DNA from: CAZFYZ01 sp964523735
GTDB taxonomy: Bacteria > Armatimonadota > UBA5829
NCBI GenBank assembly: GCA_964523735.1
Contig: CAZFYZ010000089.1
Span: 1 to 15,785 of the forward strand
DNA: 15,785 nucleotides
Reading direction: 5' to 3'
The notes below the pieces were generated by a model. It was not told the origin of the DNA and did not search any database. It saw nothing but the letters and a program-made list of their open reading frames with translations. Position 1 is the stretch's first letter, and each line of letters opens with the position of its first letter. The translations under genes and the position numbers were made by a program. Shown here piece by piece: positions 1 through 6,340 of this stretch.

Positions 1-1
1 C

Positions 2-97
2 CCCGCAGCAGTTGCAGTCATCGTGACAGTCGCCATGGCAATCAGCCATTACTCCGCCGCAGGACGCAAACAGAAGCAGGATCGCGAGCAGCCGCAT
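2..97 (-). CDS. Cys/His-rich secreted protein, 5' end only
   Basis: This gene reads leftward off the window edge, so only about 32 residues are visible. From the ATG at 97 the protein begins with a short hydrophobic signal segment (MRLLAILLLFAS). A run dense in cysteine and histidine follows (ADCHGDCHDDCNCCG). Cleavage could occur after VMA, or the Cys after FAS could be a lipidation site; the lipobox is imperfect. An in-frame ATG at 124 would add nine residues, but a TGG-TATAAT extended -10 on this strand covers that codon, so 97 is preferred. The Cys/His spacing suggests metal binding or disulfides, which is inference. I do not recognise the family. It is divergent from ftsY. Confidence 0.5.
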   Translation of the reverse strand, partial: MRLLAILLLFASCGGVMADCHGDCHDDCNCCG

Positions 98-122
98 TGT
101 CCAGCCTGTAATCATCAATTCC

Positions 123-131
123 ATTATACCA
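123..131 (-). promoter_or_regulatory. Extended -10 promoter of the left-edge gene
   Basis: On the minus strand TGG is followed directly by TATAAT, a perfect -10 with the TGn extension. No good -35 lies 17 bases upstream, as is normal for extended -10 promoters. Predicted transcription start is near 116, about 20 bases before the ATG at 97. Confidence 0.45.
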
Positions 132-166
132 CCCTTGCACGAGTTTGATTCCCGGCATTGTCGTTC

Positions 167-195
167 TTTACACACTGTGCGGCTCGCGCTATACT
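167..195 (+). promoter_or_regulatory. sigma70-type promoter of ftsY
   Basis: A TTTACA -35 box (167-172), a 17-base spacer and a TATACT -10 box (190-195) match the sigma70 consensus closely. Predicted transcription start is near 202. This decides the ftsY start, because an upstream in-frame start at 135 would not be on the transcript. Confidence 0.65.
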
Positions 196-242
196 TTACT
201 CGGAAGCGGCCCTCGCTTCCCCTTATTGTGTACGGAGGTCAG

Positions 243-1124
243 ATGCGGCTTCTCAAAGGCTTATTCAGCAAGGTAGACCAGCTCCTTACCGGCAGGCGAC
301 CAGTCGATGACGAGCTGTTTGATGAACTCGAGGAACTCCTAATCCAGGCAGACCTCAGCATAACGACTGCCACAAAGGTCGTGGACAGTCTTCGAGACAT
401 CTCTCGCAAGGAGCGTATCAAGGAATCGGACGACATCAAGGTTCGCCTGAAGGACATCCTATCGGAAATCCTCCTGACCGGCGATGGCGCGCGCGTCAAG
501 GAACCGATCGACCGGCCCGCTGTTTATATGTTCGTCGGCGTGAACGGTGTCGGCAAGACAACTACGATCGCCAAGCTCGCGCACCGGTTCAAGAAACGTG
601 GCATGCGTGTTTTGCTCTCGGCTGCAGACACATTCAGAGCCGCGGCGATCGACCAGCTCGAGATATGGGCGCACCGGGTGGGGGTGGAGATCATCAAGCA
701 TCAGCCCGGCGCTGATCCGGGTGCAGTCGTTTTTGACTCGATTCAAGCAGCAATCGCTCGCAAGGCCGATGTAGTGATCGTTGACACTGCCGGCAGGCTT
801 CACACCAAGACCAACCTGATGGAGGAGCTTGCAAAAGTGGGCCGCATCTGCCGGAAGGCTCTTGAGCGCGATCCTGATGAGACCATTCTCGTCCTTGACG
901 CAACCACAGGCCAGAACGCCGTCAACCAGGCCCGCGAGTTCATGAATGCGGTCCCGCTGACGGGCATTGCGCTTTCCAAGCTGGACGGTACTGCCAAGGG
1001 CGGCATCGTGATCACGATCAAAGACGAACTCGGCCTGCCGATCAAGCTCGCCTGCACCGGTGAGCAGCTCGACGATCTGGATGACTTTGACGCGCGCGCG
1101 TTCGTCGACGCGCTGTTCGCATAG
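243..1124 (+). CDS. ftsY: Signal recognition particle receptor FtsY
   Basis: FtsY is the membrane-associated SRP GTPase that docks ribosome-nascent-chain-Ffh complexes at the translocon. This copy has 293 residues and is essentially the NG core, lacking the long acidic A domain of E. coli FtsY. Residues 1-85 form the helical N domain. The P-loop GVNGVGKT is at 99-106, the DTFRAAA motif at 129-135, DTAGR (G3) at 181-185, and SKLDG (G4) followed by GTAKGG at 245-254. The start at 243 has a GGAGGT Shine-Dalgarno at 234-239 and lies downstream of a good promoter, so the upstream in-frame ATG at 135 was rejected. The C-terminal loop reads ACTGEQLDDL where most FtsY proteins have GVGE. A glycosyltransferase gene follows after 18 bases and is probably cotranscribed. 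Confidence 0.96.
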   Translation: MRLLKGLFSKVDQLLTGRRPVDDELFDELEELLIQADLSITTATKVVDSLRDISRKERIKESDDIKVRLKDILSEILLTGDGARVKEPIDRPAVYMFVGVNGVGKTTTIAKLAHRFKKRGMRVLLSAADTFRAAAIDQLEIWAHRVGVEIIKHQPGADPGAVVFDSIQAAIARKADVVIVDTAGRLHTKTNLMEELAKVGRICRKALERDPDETILVLDATTGQNAVNQAREFMNAVPLTGIALSKLDGTAKGGIVITIKDELGLPIKLACTGEQLDDLDDFDARAFVDALFA

Positions 1125-1142
1125 GAAGGGGCATGAGATAAT

Positions 1143-1868
1143 TTGGAGCGGCCGTATCTGAGCCTGATCATCCCTGCCTATAACGAAGCTAGTCGCGTCC
1201 AGAACACGCTTGCGACCGTCAAGGCCTACCTCGAGTCAACTGGCCACGGCTATGAGATCATCCCCGTCAACGACGGCAGCACCGACGGTACCGGCGAGCT
1301 GATGGGCCAGTCAGCGGCCAATGACGAGTCGATCCGCGTGATCAGCTATGACAAGAACCAGGGCAAGGGCTACGCTGTGCGCCAGGGCGTGCTGGCAGCG
1401 CGTGGTGAGTACATAGCCTTCTCCGACACCGATCTCTCCGCTCCCATAGCCGAACTGCCGAAGCTCTTCCACTCAGGGATCGACAAAGGCTACGACATCG
1501 CCATCGGCTCCCGGGCGGTCAAGGGAACTCACATCGCCAGGCACCAGCCGTTCTACAGAGAGTGGGGCGGGAAGACCCTCAATCTGATCGTCCGCCTGCT
1601 TGCCGTACGGGGTGTTCACGATACGCAGTGTGGCTTTAAGCTCTTTCGAGGCGACGCCGCCCGCGCGATCTTCGAGAAATGCTTCCTGAACGGGTGGGGG
1701 TTCGATATCGAGGTACTCTACCTCGCTCGGCGGATGGGATTCACCATCGCCGAAATCGGCGTCGAATGGAGCCACGGCGAAGGCTCCAAGCTCCACCCGC
1801 TCAAAGCCGGCCTCCAAGTCCTGCGGGACATCATCAAGATGCGTCTGCACTCGTACCGGATGGTATAA
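1143..1868 (+). CDS. Family 2 glycosyltransferase (dolichyl/polyprenyl-phosphate sugar transferase type)
   Basis: This is a GT-A fold glycosyltransferase of 241 residues resembling DPM1/ALG5-type enzymes, which move a hexose from a nucleotide sugar to a polyprenyl phosphate at the cytoplasmic membrane face. Visible motifs are IIPAYNEASRV (9-19), VNDGSTDGT (42-50), the DxD-like SDTDLS (94-99), GSRAVKG (122-128), DTQCGFKLFRG (160-170) and GWGFDIEVLYLARRMGF (184-200). DTQCGFK is characteristic of the ALG5 side of the family. Unlike GtrB there are no C-terminal membrane helices, so it is probably peripheral. The start is TTG at 1143, because a stop lies in frame just upstream and no ATG is available; GGAAGG at 1124-1129 is a distant Shine-Dalgarno. 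Sugar and acceptor cannot be told from sequence. Confidence 0.88.
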   Translation: MERPYLSLIIPAYNEASRVQNTLATVKAYLESTGHGYEIIPVNDGSTDGTGELMGQSAANDESIRVISYDKNQGKGYAVRQGVLAARGEYIAFSDTDLSAPIAELPKLFHSGIDKGYDIAIGSRAVKGTHIARHQPFYREWGGKTLNLIVRLLAVRGVHDTQCGFKLFRGDAARAIFEKCFLNGWGFDIEVLYLARRMGFTIAEIGVEWSHGEGSKLHPLKAGLQVLRDIIKMRLHSYRMV

Positions 1869-1869
1869 T
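1861..1869 (+). promoter_or_regulatory. Extended -10 promoter of the ZIP transporter
   Basis: TGG followed by a perfect TATAAT overlaps the stop codon of the glycosyltransferase gene. The -35 position (1841-1846) is poor. The predicted start near 1876 would give a 55-base leader before the transporter start, allowing expression independent of ftsY. Confidence 0.4.
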
Positions 1870-1930
1870 TGCAGGACAGGCACCAAACCGTGCCCGCCAA
1901 GGCAGACTGACGTACCGGTGGATATGTGAT

Positions 1931-2755
1931 TTGAGCAACTTCTGGATCGCGCTTGGTCTCACTGCCTTCGCCGGCCTCTCGACCGGTATAGGCAGCGCGA
2001 TAGCTTTCTTCTCTGAGCGCACAAACTACCGGTTTCTATCCGTGGCGACTGGGTTCTCGGCCGGGGTAATGCTCTACGTCTCGTTCACCGAGATCCTCAC
2101 CAAGGCCGCGGATTGGCTTGATGAGGTCTACAGCAATAGCCTCAGCAACTGGATTGTTGCGGCCTCCTTCTTCGCCGGGATCTTCTTCATCTTTCTGATA
2201 GACCGGCTTATCCCCTCAACGGAGAATCCACATGAAGTAAGGGACAGCGACGAAGTGGAGGAGCTTCACGAGCATGCTGGCTCCGGGGCACACGCGCACA
2301 GCAGCAAGCTGATGCGCATGGGGCTGTTCACCGCAATCGCCATAGCTATCCACAACTTTCCCGAGGGACTGGCGACATTCCTGGCTGCTCTCGAGAACCC
2401 GAGAGTCGGCGCTGCCATCGCGGTCGCTATCTCACTGCACAACATCCCCGAAGGCATAAGTGTCGCTGTGCCCATATACTACGCTTCCGGCAGCAGGAAA
2501 TCCGCGTTCTTCTTCTCGCTCCTCTCCGGGTTTGCCGAACCGGTTGGGGCGGTTTTGGGATACCTCATTCTGCGACCCTTGCTCTCCAACGCGCTGACGG
2601 GGGCGATGTTCGCGGGAGTTGCTGGGATCATGGTCTACATATCCCTGGACGAACTCCTGCCGACCTCCCGCGCTTACGGCAAAGGTCACGACTCGCTCTA
2701 TGGACTGCTCTCGGGTATGATGGTCATGTCACTCAGCCTGCTGCTTATGCAGTAA
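1931..2755 (+). CDS. ZIP family divalent metal transporter (ZupT-like)
   Basis: This is a 274-residue integral membrane protein of the ZIP family, which imports zinc and other divalent metals. Length fits ZupT/GufA-type bacterial members. About eight hydrophobic segments are visible. The two metal-site motifs are present: HNFPEG at 141-146 (TM4) and HNIPEG at 170-175 (TM5). A variable loop at 101-123 is acidic and His-rich (HEHAGSGAHAHS), as is typical between TM3 and TM4. The start is taken as TTG at 1931, nine bases after GGTGG (1917-1921). The reading frame is open upstream, but that part overlaps the glycosyltransferase gene and resembles nothing. Metal specificity cannot be read from the sequence. 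Confidence 0.9.
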   Translation: MSNFWIALGLTAFAGLSTGIGSAIAFFSERTNYRFLSVATGFSAGVMLYVSFTEILTKAADWLDEVYSNSLSNWIVAASFFAGIFFIFLIDRLIPSTENPHEVRDSDEVEELHEHAGSGAHAHSSKLMRMGLFTAIAIAIHNFPEGLATFLAALENPRVGAAIAVAISLHNIPEGISVAVPIYYASGSRKSAFFFSLLSGFAEPVGAVLGYLILRPLLSNALTGAMFAGVAGIMVYISLDELLPTSRAYGKGHDSLYGLLSGMMVMSLSLLLMQ

Positions 2756-2778
2756 TGGCCTAACCTGAGCTCGGACAC

Positions 2779-2807
2779 TTGCACATACCCTATTGCTCAG
2801 GTAACAT
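2779..2807 (+). promoter_or_regulatory. Weak candidate promoter of the AraC-type regulator
   Basis: TTGCAC (2779-2784), 17 bases and TAACAT (2802-2807) form a modest sigma70-like match. If real, the ATG at 2806 would be inside the promoter and translation would start at 2839. Confidence 0.25.
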
Positions 2808-4035
2808 GATCACAGGAACCAGAGCAATAAGGCAAGCGATGACAACCGGCAGCCCTCACAACAGGTCCCTCAAGTCGATCTTCCCTTCCCTCGAAGACGC
2901 CATACCCGCGTTCGAGGTCCTCGCACGGGAGTATCTGGCAACCTGGGGGCTGGGATGTGTGCTGACCGACGTCTGCGGGCGAATCGTGGCCGGACGGGCA
3001 GGATGCAAGGGCTGTAGCACTGATGTCGAGTGCGTTCTTGCACGTGAGAAGGCCATTGACGAGGCTCTGCGTTGGGGCGAGCCCTCCATGCTGCTCTGCC
3101 CGCGCGGCTTCGTGATCTGGGCCGTGCCTCTGATGCTGAACGCTGCCGTCATTGGTGGTCTGGTGGTTGAGAGTGCCGCCGTTGGGGCCGAAGAGGGCGA
3201 GACCGGCCTTCTTTCGCCTGTGCAGATCAGGCGTGCCGCAGCTGACCTGCTGACGATGGCGGAGGAGGCCAACCTTACGAACGCCGCATTGCTCCAACTC
3301 CGCAAGACGGCAGCCCAACGCGAGTCCGAGCGCGCCGAAGCCATCCACGAACTCAAAGACCAGGAATACGAATCCATCCGCGACATCTACCTTCGGGAGG
3401 AGCCGTCACTGCTGGCGGCGATCAAGCGCGGCGACAGGCCTGCGGCTCGAGAAATCATCAACCGCGTGCTGGTCGGGATCTATTGGCTTGGCCGCGAGAG
3501 GCCCGCACTGCTCAAGAGCTTTCTGCTGGAGCTTGTCGTTACCATGTCCCGCAGCGCGATCGAGGCGGGCGGCGACCCCAAAGAGCTGCTTGGTGCCAAT
3601 TACTCATCATTCTCTGACCTCGCCGGCATTGACTCTGAAGAGGAATTGTGCGCTTGGCTGGTTGCTCTGCTCGAGAGGACCATGGACGCGATCAAGTCGA
3701 ATCGAGAGTATCCATCAAGCGTCCTCTTAGGGGTGGCCCTTCGCTACATGCAGGACCACCTGGGCGAGGAAGTCTCTCGCGACGATGTGGCTGATGTAGC
3801 CTGCCTGTCCCCATCGCACTTCAGCCGCGTGGTTAAGCAGGCTTTCGGAGCATCGTTCACTGATCTGCTCTCCAGGATGCGTGTGGACAAGGCCCGTGAG
3901 CTGCTCGTCCGAACCGACAAGAGCCTGATCCAGATATGCCTCGACTGCGGGTTCAGTGATCAGAGCTACTTCACCAAAGTGTTCCAGAAGCATACCGGGC
4001 GCACACCCGGGGAGTACAGGCGATCGCGCCGCTAA
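2806..4035 (+). CDS. AraC-family regulator with PocR-like sensor domain
   Basis: This is a 409-residue transcription regulator. Residues 33-125 look like a PocR sensory domain: a glycine-rich GCVLTDVCGRIVAG, a cysteine cluster GCKGC and C76, then LLCPRGFVIWAVPL and GGLVVES. A helical linker with coiled-coil character follows (155-200), then a helical middle region (200-300). The C-terminal 305-405 is a clear AraC double helix-turn-helix, with VADVACLSPSHFSRVVKQAFG as the first helix pair and ICLDCGFSDQSYFTKVFQKHTGRTPGEYR as the second. PocR-type domains are known to sense small metabolites; the ligand here is unknown. In-frame ATGs at 2806 (CAGG upstream) and 2839 (AAGG six bases upstream) are both plausible, and a TTG at 2779 less so. 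No likely target operon lies beside it. Confidence 0.88.
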   Translation: MITGTRAIRQAMTTGSPHNRSLKSIFPSLEDAIPAFEVLAREYLATWGLGCVLTDVCGRIVAGRAGCKGCSTDVECVLAREKAIDEALRWGEPSMLLCPRGFVIWAVPLMLNAAVIGGLVVESAAVGAEEGETGLLSPVQIRRAAADLLTMAEEANLTNAALLQLRKTAAQRESERAEAIHELKDQEYESIRDIYLREEPSLLAAIKRGDRPAAREIINRVLVGIYWLGRERPALLKSFLLELVVTMSRSAIEAGGDPKELLGANYSSFSDLAGIDSEEELCAWLVALLERTMDAIKSNREYPSSVLLGVALRYMQDHLGEEVSRDDVADVACLSPSHFSRVVKQAFGASFTDLLSRMRVDKARELLVRTDKSLIQICLDCGFSDQSYFTKVFQKHTGRTPGEYRRSRR

Positions 4036-4151
4036 CTGTGTTGCTTCAGCGACACCGCCGAACTGACTGCCCTGGCTGCACAATTCTGGTATGTCTCGAA
4101 AGAAAACTGCGAAATTCCTATCCTGCAGGGGTTCCATTTCACCGGATCATG

Positions 4152-4160
4152 TGGTAGAAT
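4152..4160 (+). promoter_or_regulatory. Extended -10 promoter of the greA operon
   Basis: TGG followed by TAGAAT forms an extended -10. The -35 position (TTCCAT, 4132-4137) is weak. Predicted start is near 4167, giving a leader of about 150 bases. A small hairpin, GGGTT-TAG-AACCC at 4163-4175, sits at the predicted start. I see no other structure in the 285-base gap 4036-4320 and no clear terminator for the preceding gene. Confidence 0.4.
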
Positions 4161-4320
4161 CCGGGTTTAGAACCCCGCCTCTCCAGGACTGTCTCGATCT
4201 GAGATGCAATTGCCTGGTCACGGCGGGCGCTTTTGGGTACAGTTGGCCTGGCCTGTGAATGTCATCCATTCCTGCCTCTAGCCCCAACTTCCAAAGCAAT
4301 CGCTGTTCTGGAGTAGTTCT

Positions 4321-4797
4321 GTGGACATTACTGATGAGGTCTTTCTCCTGACGCCGGCAGGCTATGAGGATATGCAGCGCGAACTCAACGAGATCGTGAC
4401 CGTCAAGCGGCCGCACATCGTTCAGTCGATCCGAGAGGCTCGGCAGCTCGGCGATATCAGCGAGAACTTCGAATACGAAGAGGCCAAGCGCTCGCAGGCC
4501 ATGCTCGACATGCGGGTCAAGGAGCTTAGAGCCATACTCGCTCACGCCAGCATCATTGAGGGCAATGGTTCCAGCGAACACGTGGCGATAGGCTCCAAAG
4601 TCGTCGTCAAGTGTCTCGATGATGGGCTGGAAGAGGAGTATACGATCGTTGGCCCGGCGGAGTCGAACCCTGCCGATGGTCGGATTTCTCACGAGTCCTG
4701 CGTCGGACGCGAACTGATGGGCAAGAAGCCGGGTGATGAGGTGCGCGTTGACGTCCCCAGCGGCACGATCCGCTATGAGGTGGTAGCCGTAAGATGA
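4321..4797 (+). CDS. greA: Transcription elongation factor GreA
   Basis: GreA rescues backtracked RNA polymerase by stimulating cleavage of the transcript 3' end through the secondary channel. The protein has 158 residues, the usual length. An N-terminal coiled coil (about 10-75) carries the conserved tip LGDISENFEYEEAK, with acidic residues D45 and E48 that position the catalytic metal. A C-terminal FKBP-like domain follows (IGSKVVVKCLDDG, YTIVGPAESNPADGRISHESCVGRELMGKKPGDEV). The start is GTG at 4321, seven bases after GGAG (4310-4313). The stop overlaps the next gene's ATG in an ATGA junction, so the two are translationally coupled. Confidence 0.96.
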   Translation: MDITDEVFLLTPAGYEDMQRELNEIVTVKRPHIVQSIREARQLGDISENFEYEEAKRSQAMLDMRVKELRAILAHASIIEGNGSSEHVAIGSKVVVKCLDDGLEEEYTIVGPAESNPADGRISHESCVGRELMGKKPGDEVRVDVPSGTIRYEVVAVR

Positions 4798-5339
4798 GCC
4801 TCCTGAACCGCGAGGATGCGGTGCTGCTCATTGTGGATATACAGGTGGCCGTGCTTAAGGCCATGCGCGACGCCGAGACGGTTGTGGCAAATACGGCGCG
4901 GCTTGTCGAGGGCGCGAAGGTGTTCTCGGTTCCGATCATCCTGACTCTGCAGAACCCGGAGCGCCTTGGCGGCTGCCCAGAGCCCGTCGAGGCCGCGCTG
5001 CCGCCTGTCGAGCCGATCCACAAGATGGTCTTCAGTTGCTATGAAGAGCCGGCGTTTGTGGAGAAGCTCAGGGAGATCGGCCGCAAGCAAGTGATGCTGC
5101 TGGGGATTGAGTCTCATGTGTGCGTGCTGCAGACGGCCCATGATCTGGTCGCGCACGGCTACGAGGTGCACGTCATTCAAGACGCCTGCTCCTCCCGCAC
5201 CGAGGCGAACTGGCGGGCTGCGATGGAGAGACTGCGCGATATGGGCTGTGTGATCACCACTACCGAGATGGCGATATTCGAACTCACTCGCCAGGCCGGC
5301 ACCCCTGAGTTCAAGCAGGTGCTCTCCATCGTGAAGTGA
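4794..5339 (+). CDS. Isochorismatase-fold cysteine hydrolase
   Basis: This 181-residue member of the isochorismatase/nicotinamidase superfamily is closest in feel to the ISOC1/YcaC group of unassigned hydrolases. The catalytic triad is visible: D15 in LLIVDIQ, K77 in IHKMVFSC and C110 in GIESHVCVLQTAHDL. The IESHVC motif contains the cis-peptide region that precedes the nucleophile. Substrates in this superfamily include isochorismate, nicotinamide, N-carbamoylsarcosine and others, and nothing here chooses among them. The ATG at 4794 overlaps the greA stop by four bases, and the stop overlaps a possible GTG of the downstream DNA glycosylase, so the three genes form one operon. Confidence 0.9.
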   Translation: MSLLNREDAVLLIVDIQVAVLKAMRDAETVVANTARLVEGAKVFSVPIILTLQNPERLGGCPEPVEAALPPVEPIHKMVFSCYEEPAFVEKLREIGRKQVMLLGIESHVCVLQTAHDLVAHGYEVHVIQDACSSRTEANWRAAMERLRDMGCVITTTEMAIFELTRQAGTPEFKQVLSIVK

Positions 5340-5368
5340 GGCGGAGGGTTAGGTCAGAGGTCCTGGCT

Positions 5369-5953
5369 TTGGATTTCGCACACGCTCCCTCACTGGACCG
5401 CAGCTTCTACCTTCGGGACACGCTGACTGTGGCGCGTCGGCTGATTGGCCACGTGCTTCTGCACGAAACCTCGGCGGGCGCGATTGCGGGCAGAATAGTC
5501 GAAACCGAAGCCTACCTGTCCGATGACCCCGCGAACCACGCCACTTACCAGATTACAAATCGGAACCGGGTCCTTCTGGGTCCGCCGGGTCAGGCCTACG
5601 TGTACATGATCCACGGCCGCTGGATCATCTCGGTGGTCACACAACCGGAGGGCATCCCTGAGGTCGTCCATCTTCGAGCATTGGAGCCTGTCCAGGGCGT
5701 CGATTTGATGATCGAGTCCCGAGGCACGGACGTCGTCCAGATGCTCTGCAAGGGACCGGGCAACCTGACGAGGGCACTAAGGATAGACGATAGCCACAAG
5801 GGTGCCGATCTGGTAGATGGCCCGCTCAGAATCGTGGAGGGGCAGCAGACGGATCGTGTCCGAACAACGACACGGGTCGGGATCACCCGGGGCGGCGACC
5901 TTCCATACCGCTTCTACTCATTAGAGCATGCCGGCTTCGTCTCCAGACGCTAA
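5369..5953 (+). CDS. Alkyladenine (3-methyladenine) DNA glycosylase, Aag/MPG family
   Basis: This is a base-excision-repair glycosylase of the Aag/MPG fold, which removes 3-methyladenine, hypoxanthine and similar bases. The catalytic motif GRIVETEAYL carries the general-base Glu that activates water. Other family landmarks are YVYMIHGRWIISVVT, LRALEP, GPGNLTRALRI and PYRFYS near the C-terminus. The start is TTG at 5369, eight bases after AGAGG (5356-5360); it gives 194 residues, matching bacterial Aag length. A GTG at 5336, overlapping the upstream stop, would add 11 residues and cannot be excluded. The intercalating position is His, as in some bacterial enzymes, and the usual active-site Asn of the xNVV segment is Ser. 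The stop abuts the convergent gene with no spacer. Confidence 0.9.
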   Translation: MDFAHAPSLDRSFYLRDTLTVARRLIGHVLLHETSAGAIAGRIVETEAYLSDDPANHATYQITNRNRVLLGPPGQAYVYMIHGRWIISVVTQPEGIPEVVHLRALEPVQGVDLMIESRGTDVVQMLCKGPGNLTRALRIDDSHKGADLVDGPLRIVEGQQTDRVRTTTRVGITRGGDLPYRFYSLEHAGFVSRR

Positions 5954-6235
5954 TCAGCTTTCAAGCCCTATCTCCCACATCCTCTCTAGATCGTTGCGAG
6001 AGTAGCTCTTAAACGCGATCAGTGTCTGAGTCGCTGCGACTCCATCCGTCTTCAGCACGTGCTTCGTGACAACTTCCGCGAGCTGCTCGTGCTCTTTGAC
6101 CCGTACTATCGCCACGAGATCGTAGTCACCTGCGACGGAGTACACCTCGGCTACGCCCGGCACATCGGCAAGCGCCTCGGCCGTCTCCGGCAGTCTGTCG
6201 CTCTCTCCTTGTATTAGGACTATTGCAGTTATCAT
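5954..6235 (-). CDS. Stand-alone Lrp/AsnC ligand-binding (RAM) domain protein
   Basis: This 93-residue protein consists only of the RAM (AsnC_trans_reg) effector-binding and oligomerisation domain of Lrp/AsnC regulators. It has no helix-turn-helix. The fold signature is an initial beta strand (MITAIVLIQ), a helix with LPETAEALADVPGVAEVYSVAGDYDL containing the GDYD motif (36-39), VAIVRVK, then a helix and TQTLIAFKSY. RAM-only proteins are known to bind amino acids or to hetero-oligomerise with full Lrp proteins; its partner is not in this window. The ATG at 6235 has a strong GGAGGT five bases upstream. Its last base is adjacent to the stop of the convergent DNA glycosylase gene. Confidence 0.92.
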   Translation of the reverse strand: MITAIVLIQGESDRLPETAEALADVPGVAEVYSVAGDYDLVAIVRVKEHEQLAEVVTKHVLKTDGVAATQTLIAFKSYSRNDLERMWEIGLES

Positions 6236-6270
6236 CGGGACCTCCGATCCGGTTCTGACTGATTAGTGCT

Positions 6271-6299
6271 TTGACAGCGTGTGTTCAATATCCTGTTAG
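6271..6299 (+). promoter_or_regulatory. Second weak promoter upstream of the HTH/coiled-coil gene
   Basis: A perfect TTGACA (6271-6276) is followed 17 bases later by a poor -10, TGTTAG (6294-6299). It could give a longer transcript of the same gene, starting near 6306. Confidence 0.2.
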
Positions 6300-6304
6300 C
6301 GGGG

Positions 6305-6334
6305 TTGCCTGCCGATACCAATAACAGGTATACT
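6305..6334 (+). promoter_or_regulatory. Promoter placing the transcription start at or beside the ATG at 6341
   Basis: TTGCCT (6305-6310), an 18-base spacer and TATACT (6329-6334) form a good sigma70 match. The usual seven-base distance puts the transcription start at about 6341, the first base of the start codon. The mRNA would be leaderless or nearly so. Confidence 0.5.
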
Positions 6335-6340
6335 ACGGCT

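Noticed and set aside
1679..1930. N-terminal extension of the ZIP transporter
   Set aside because: The frame is open but lies inside the glycosyltransferase gene, is Arg/Pro-rich and unlike any transporter; the first membrane helix begins right after the TTG at 1931.
4163..4175. Small hairpin GGGTT-TAG-AACCC as terminator of the AraC-type gene
   Set aside because: It has only five pairs and no T tract; it lies at the predicted greA transcription start.
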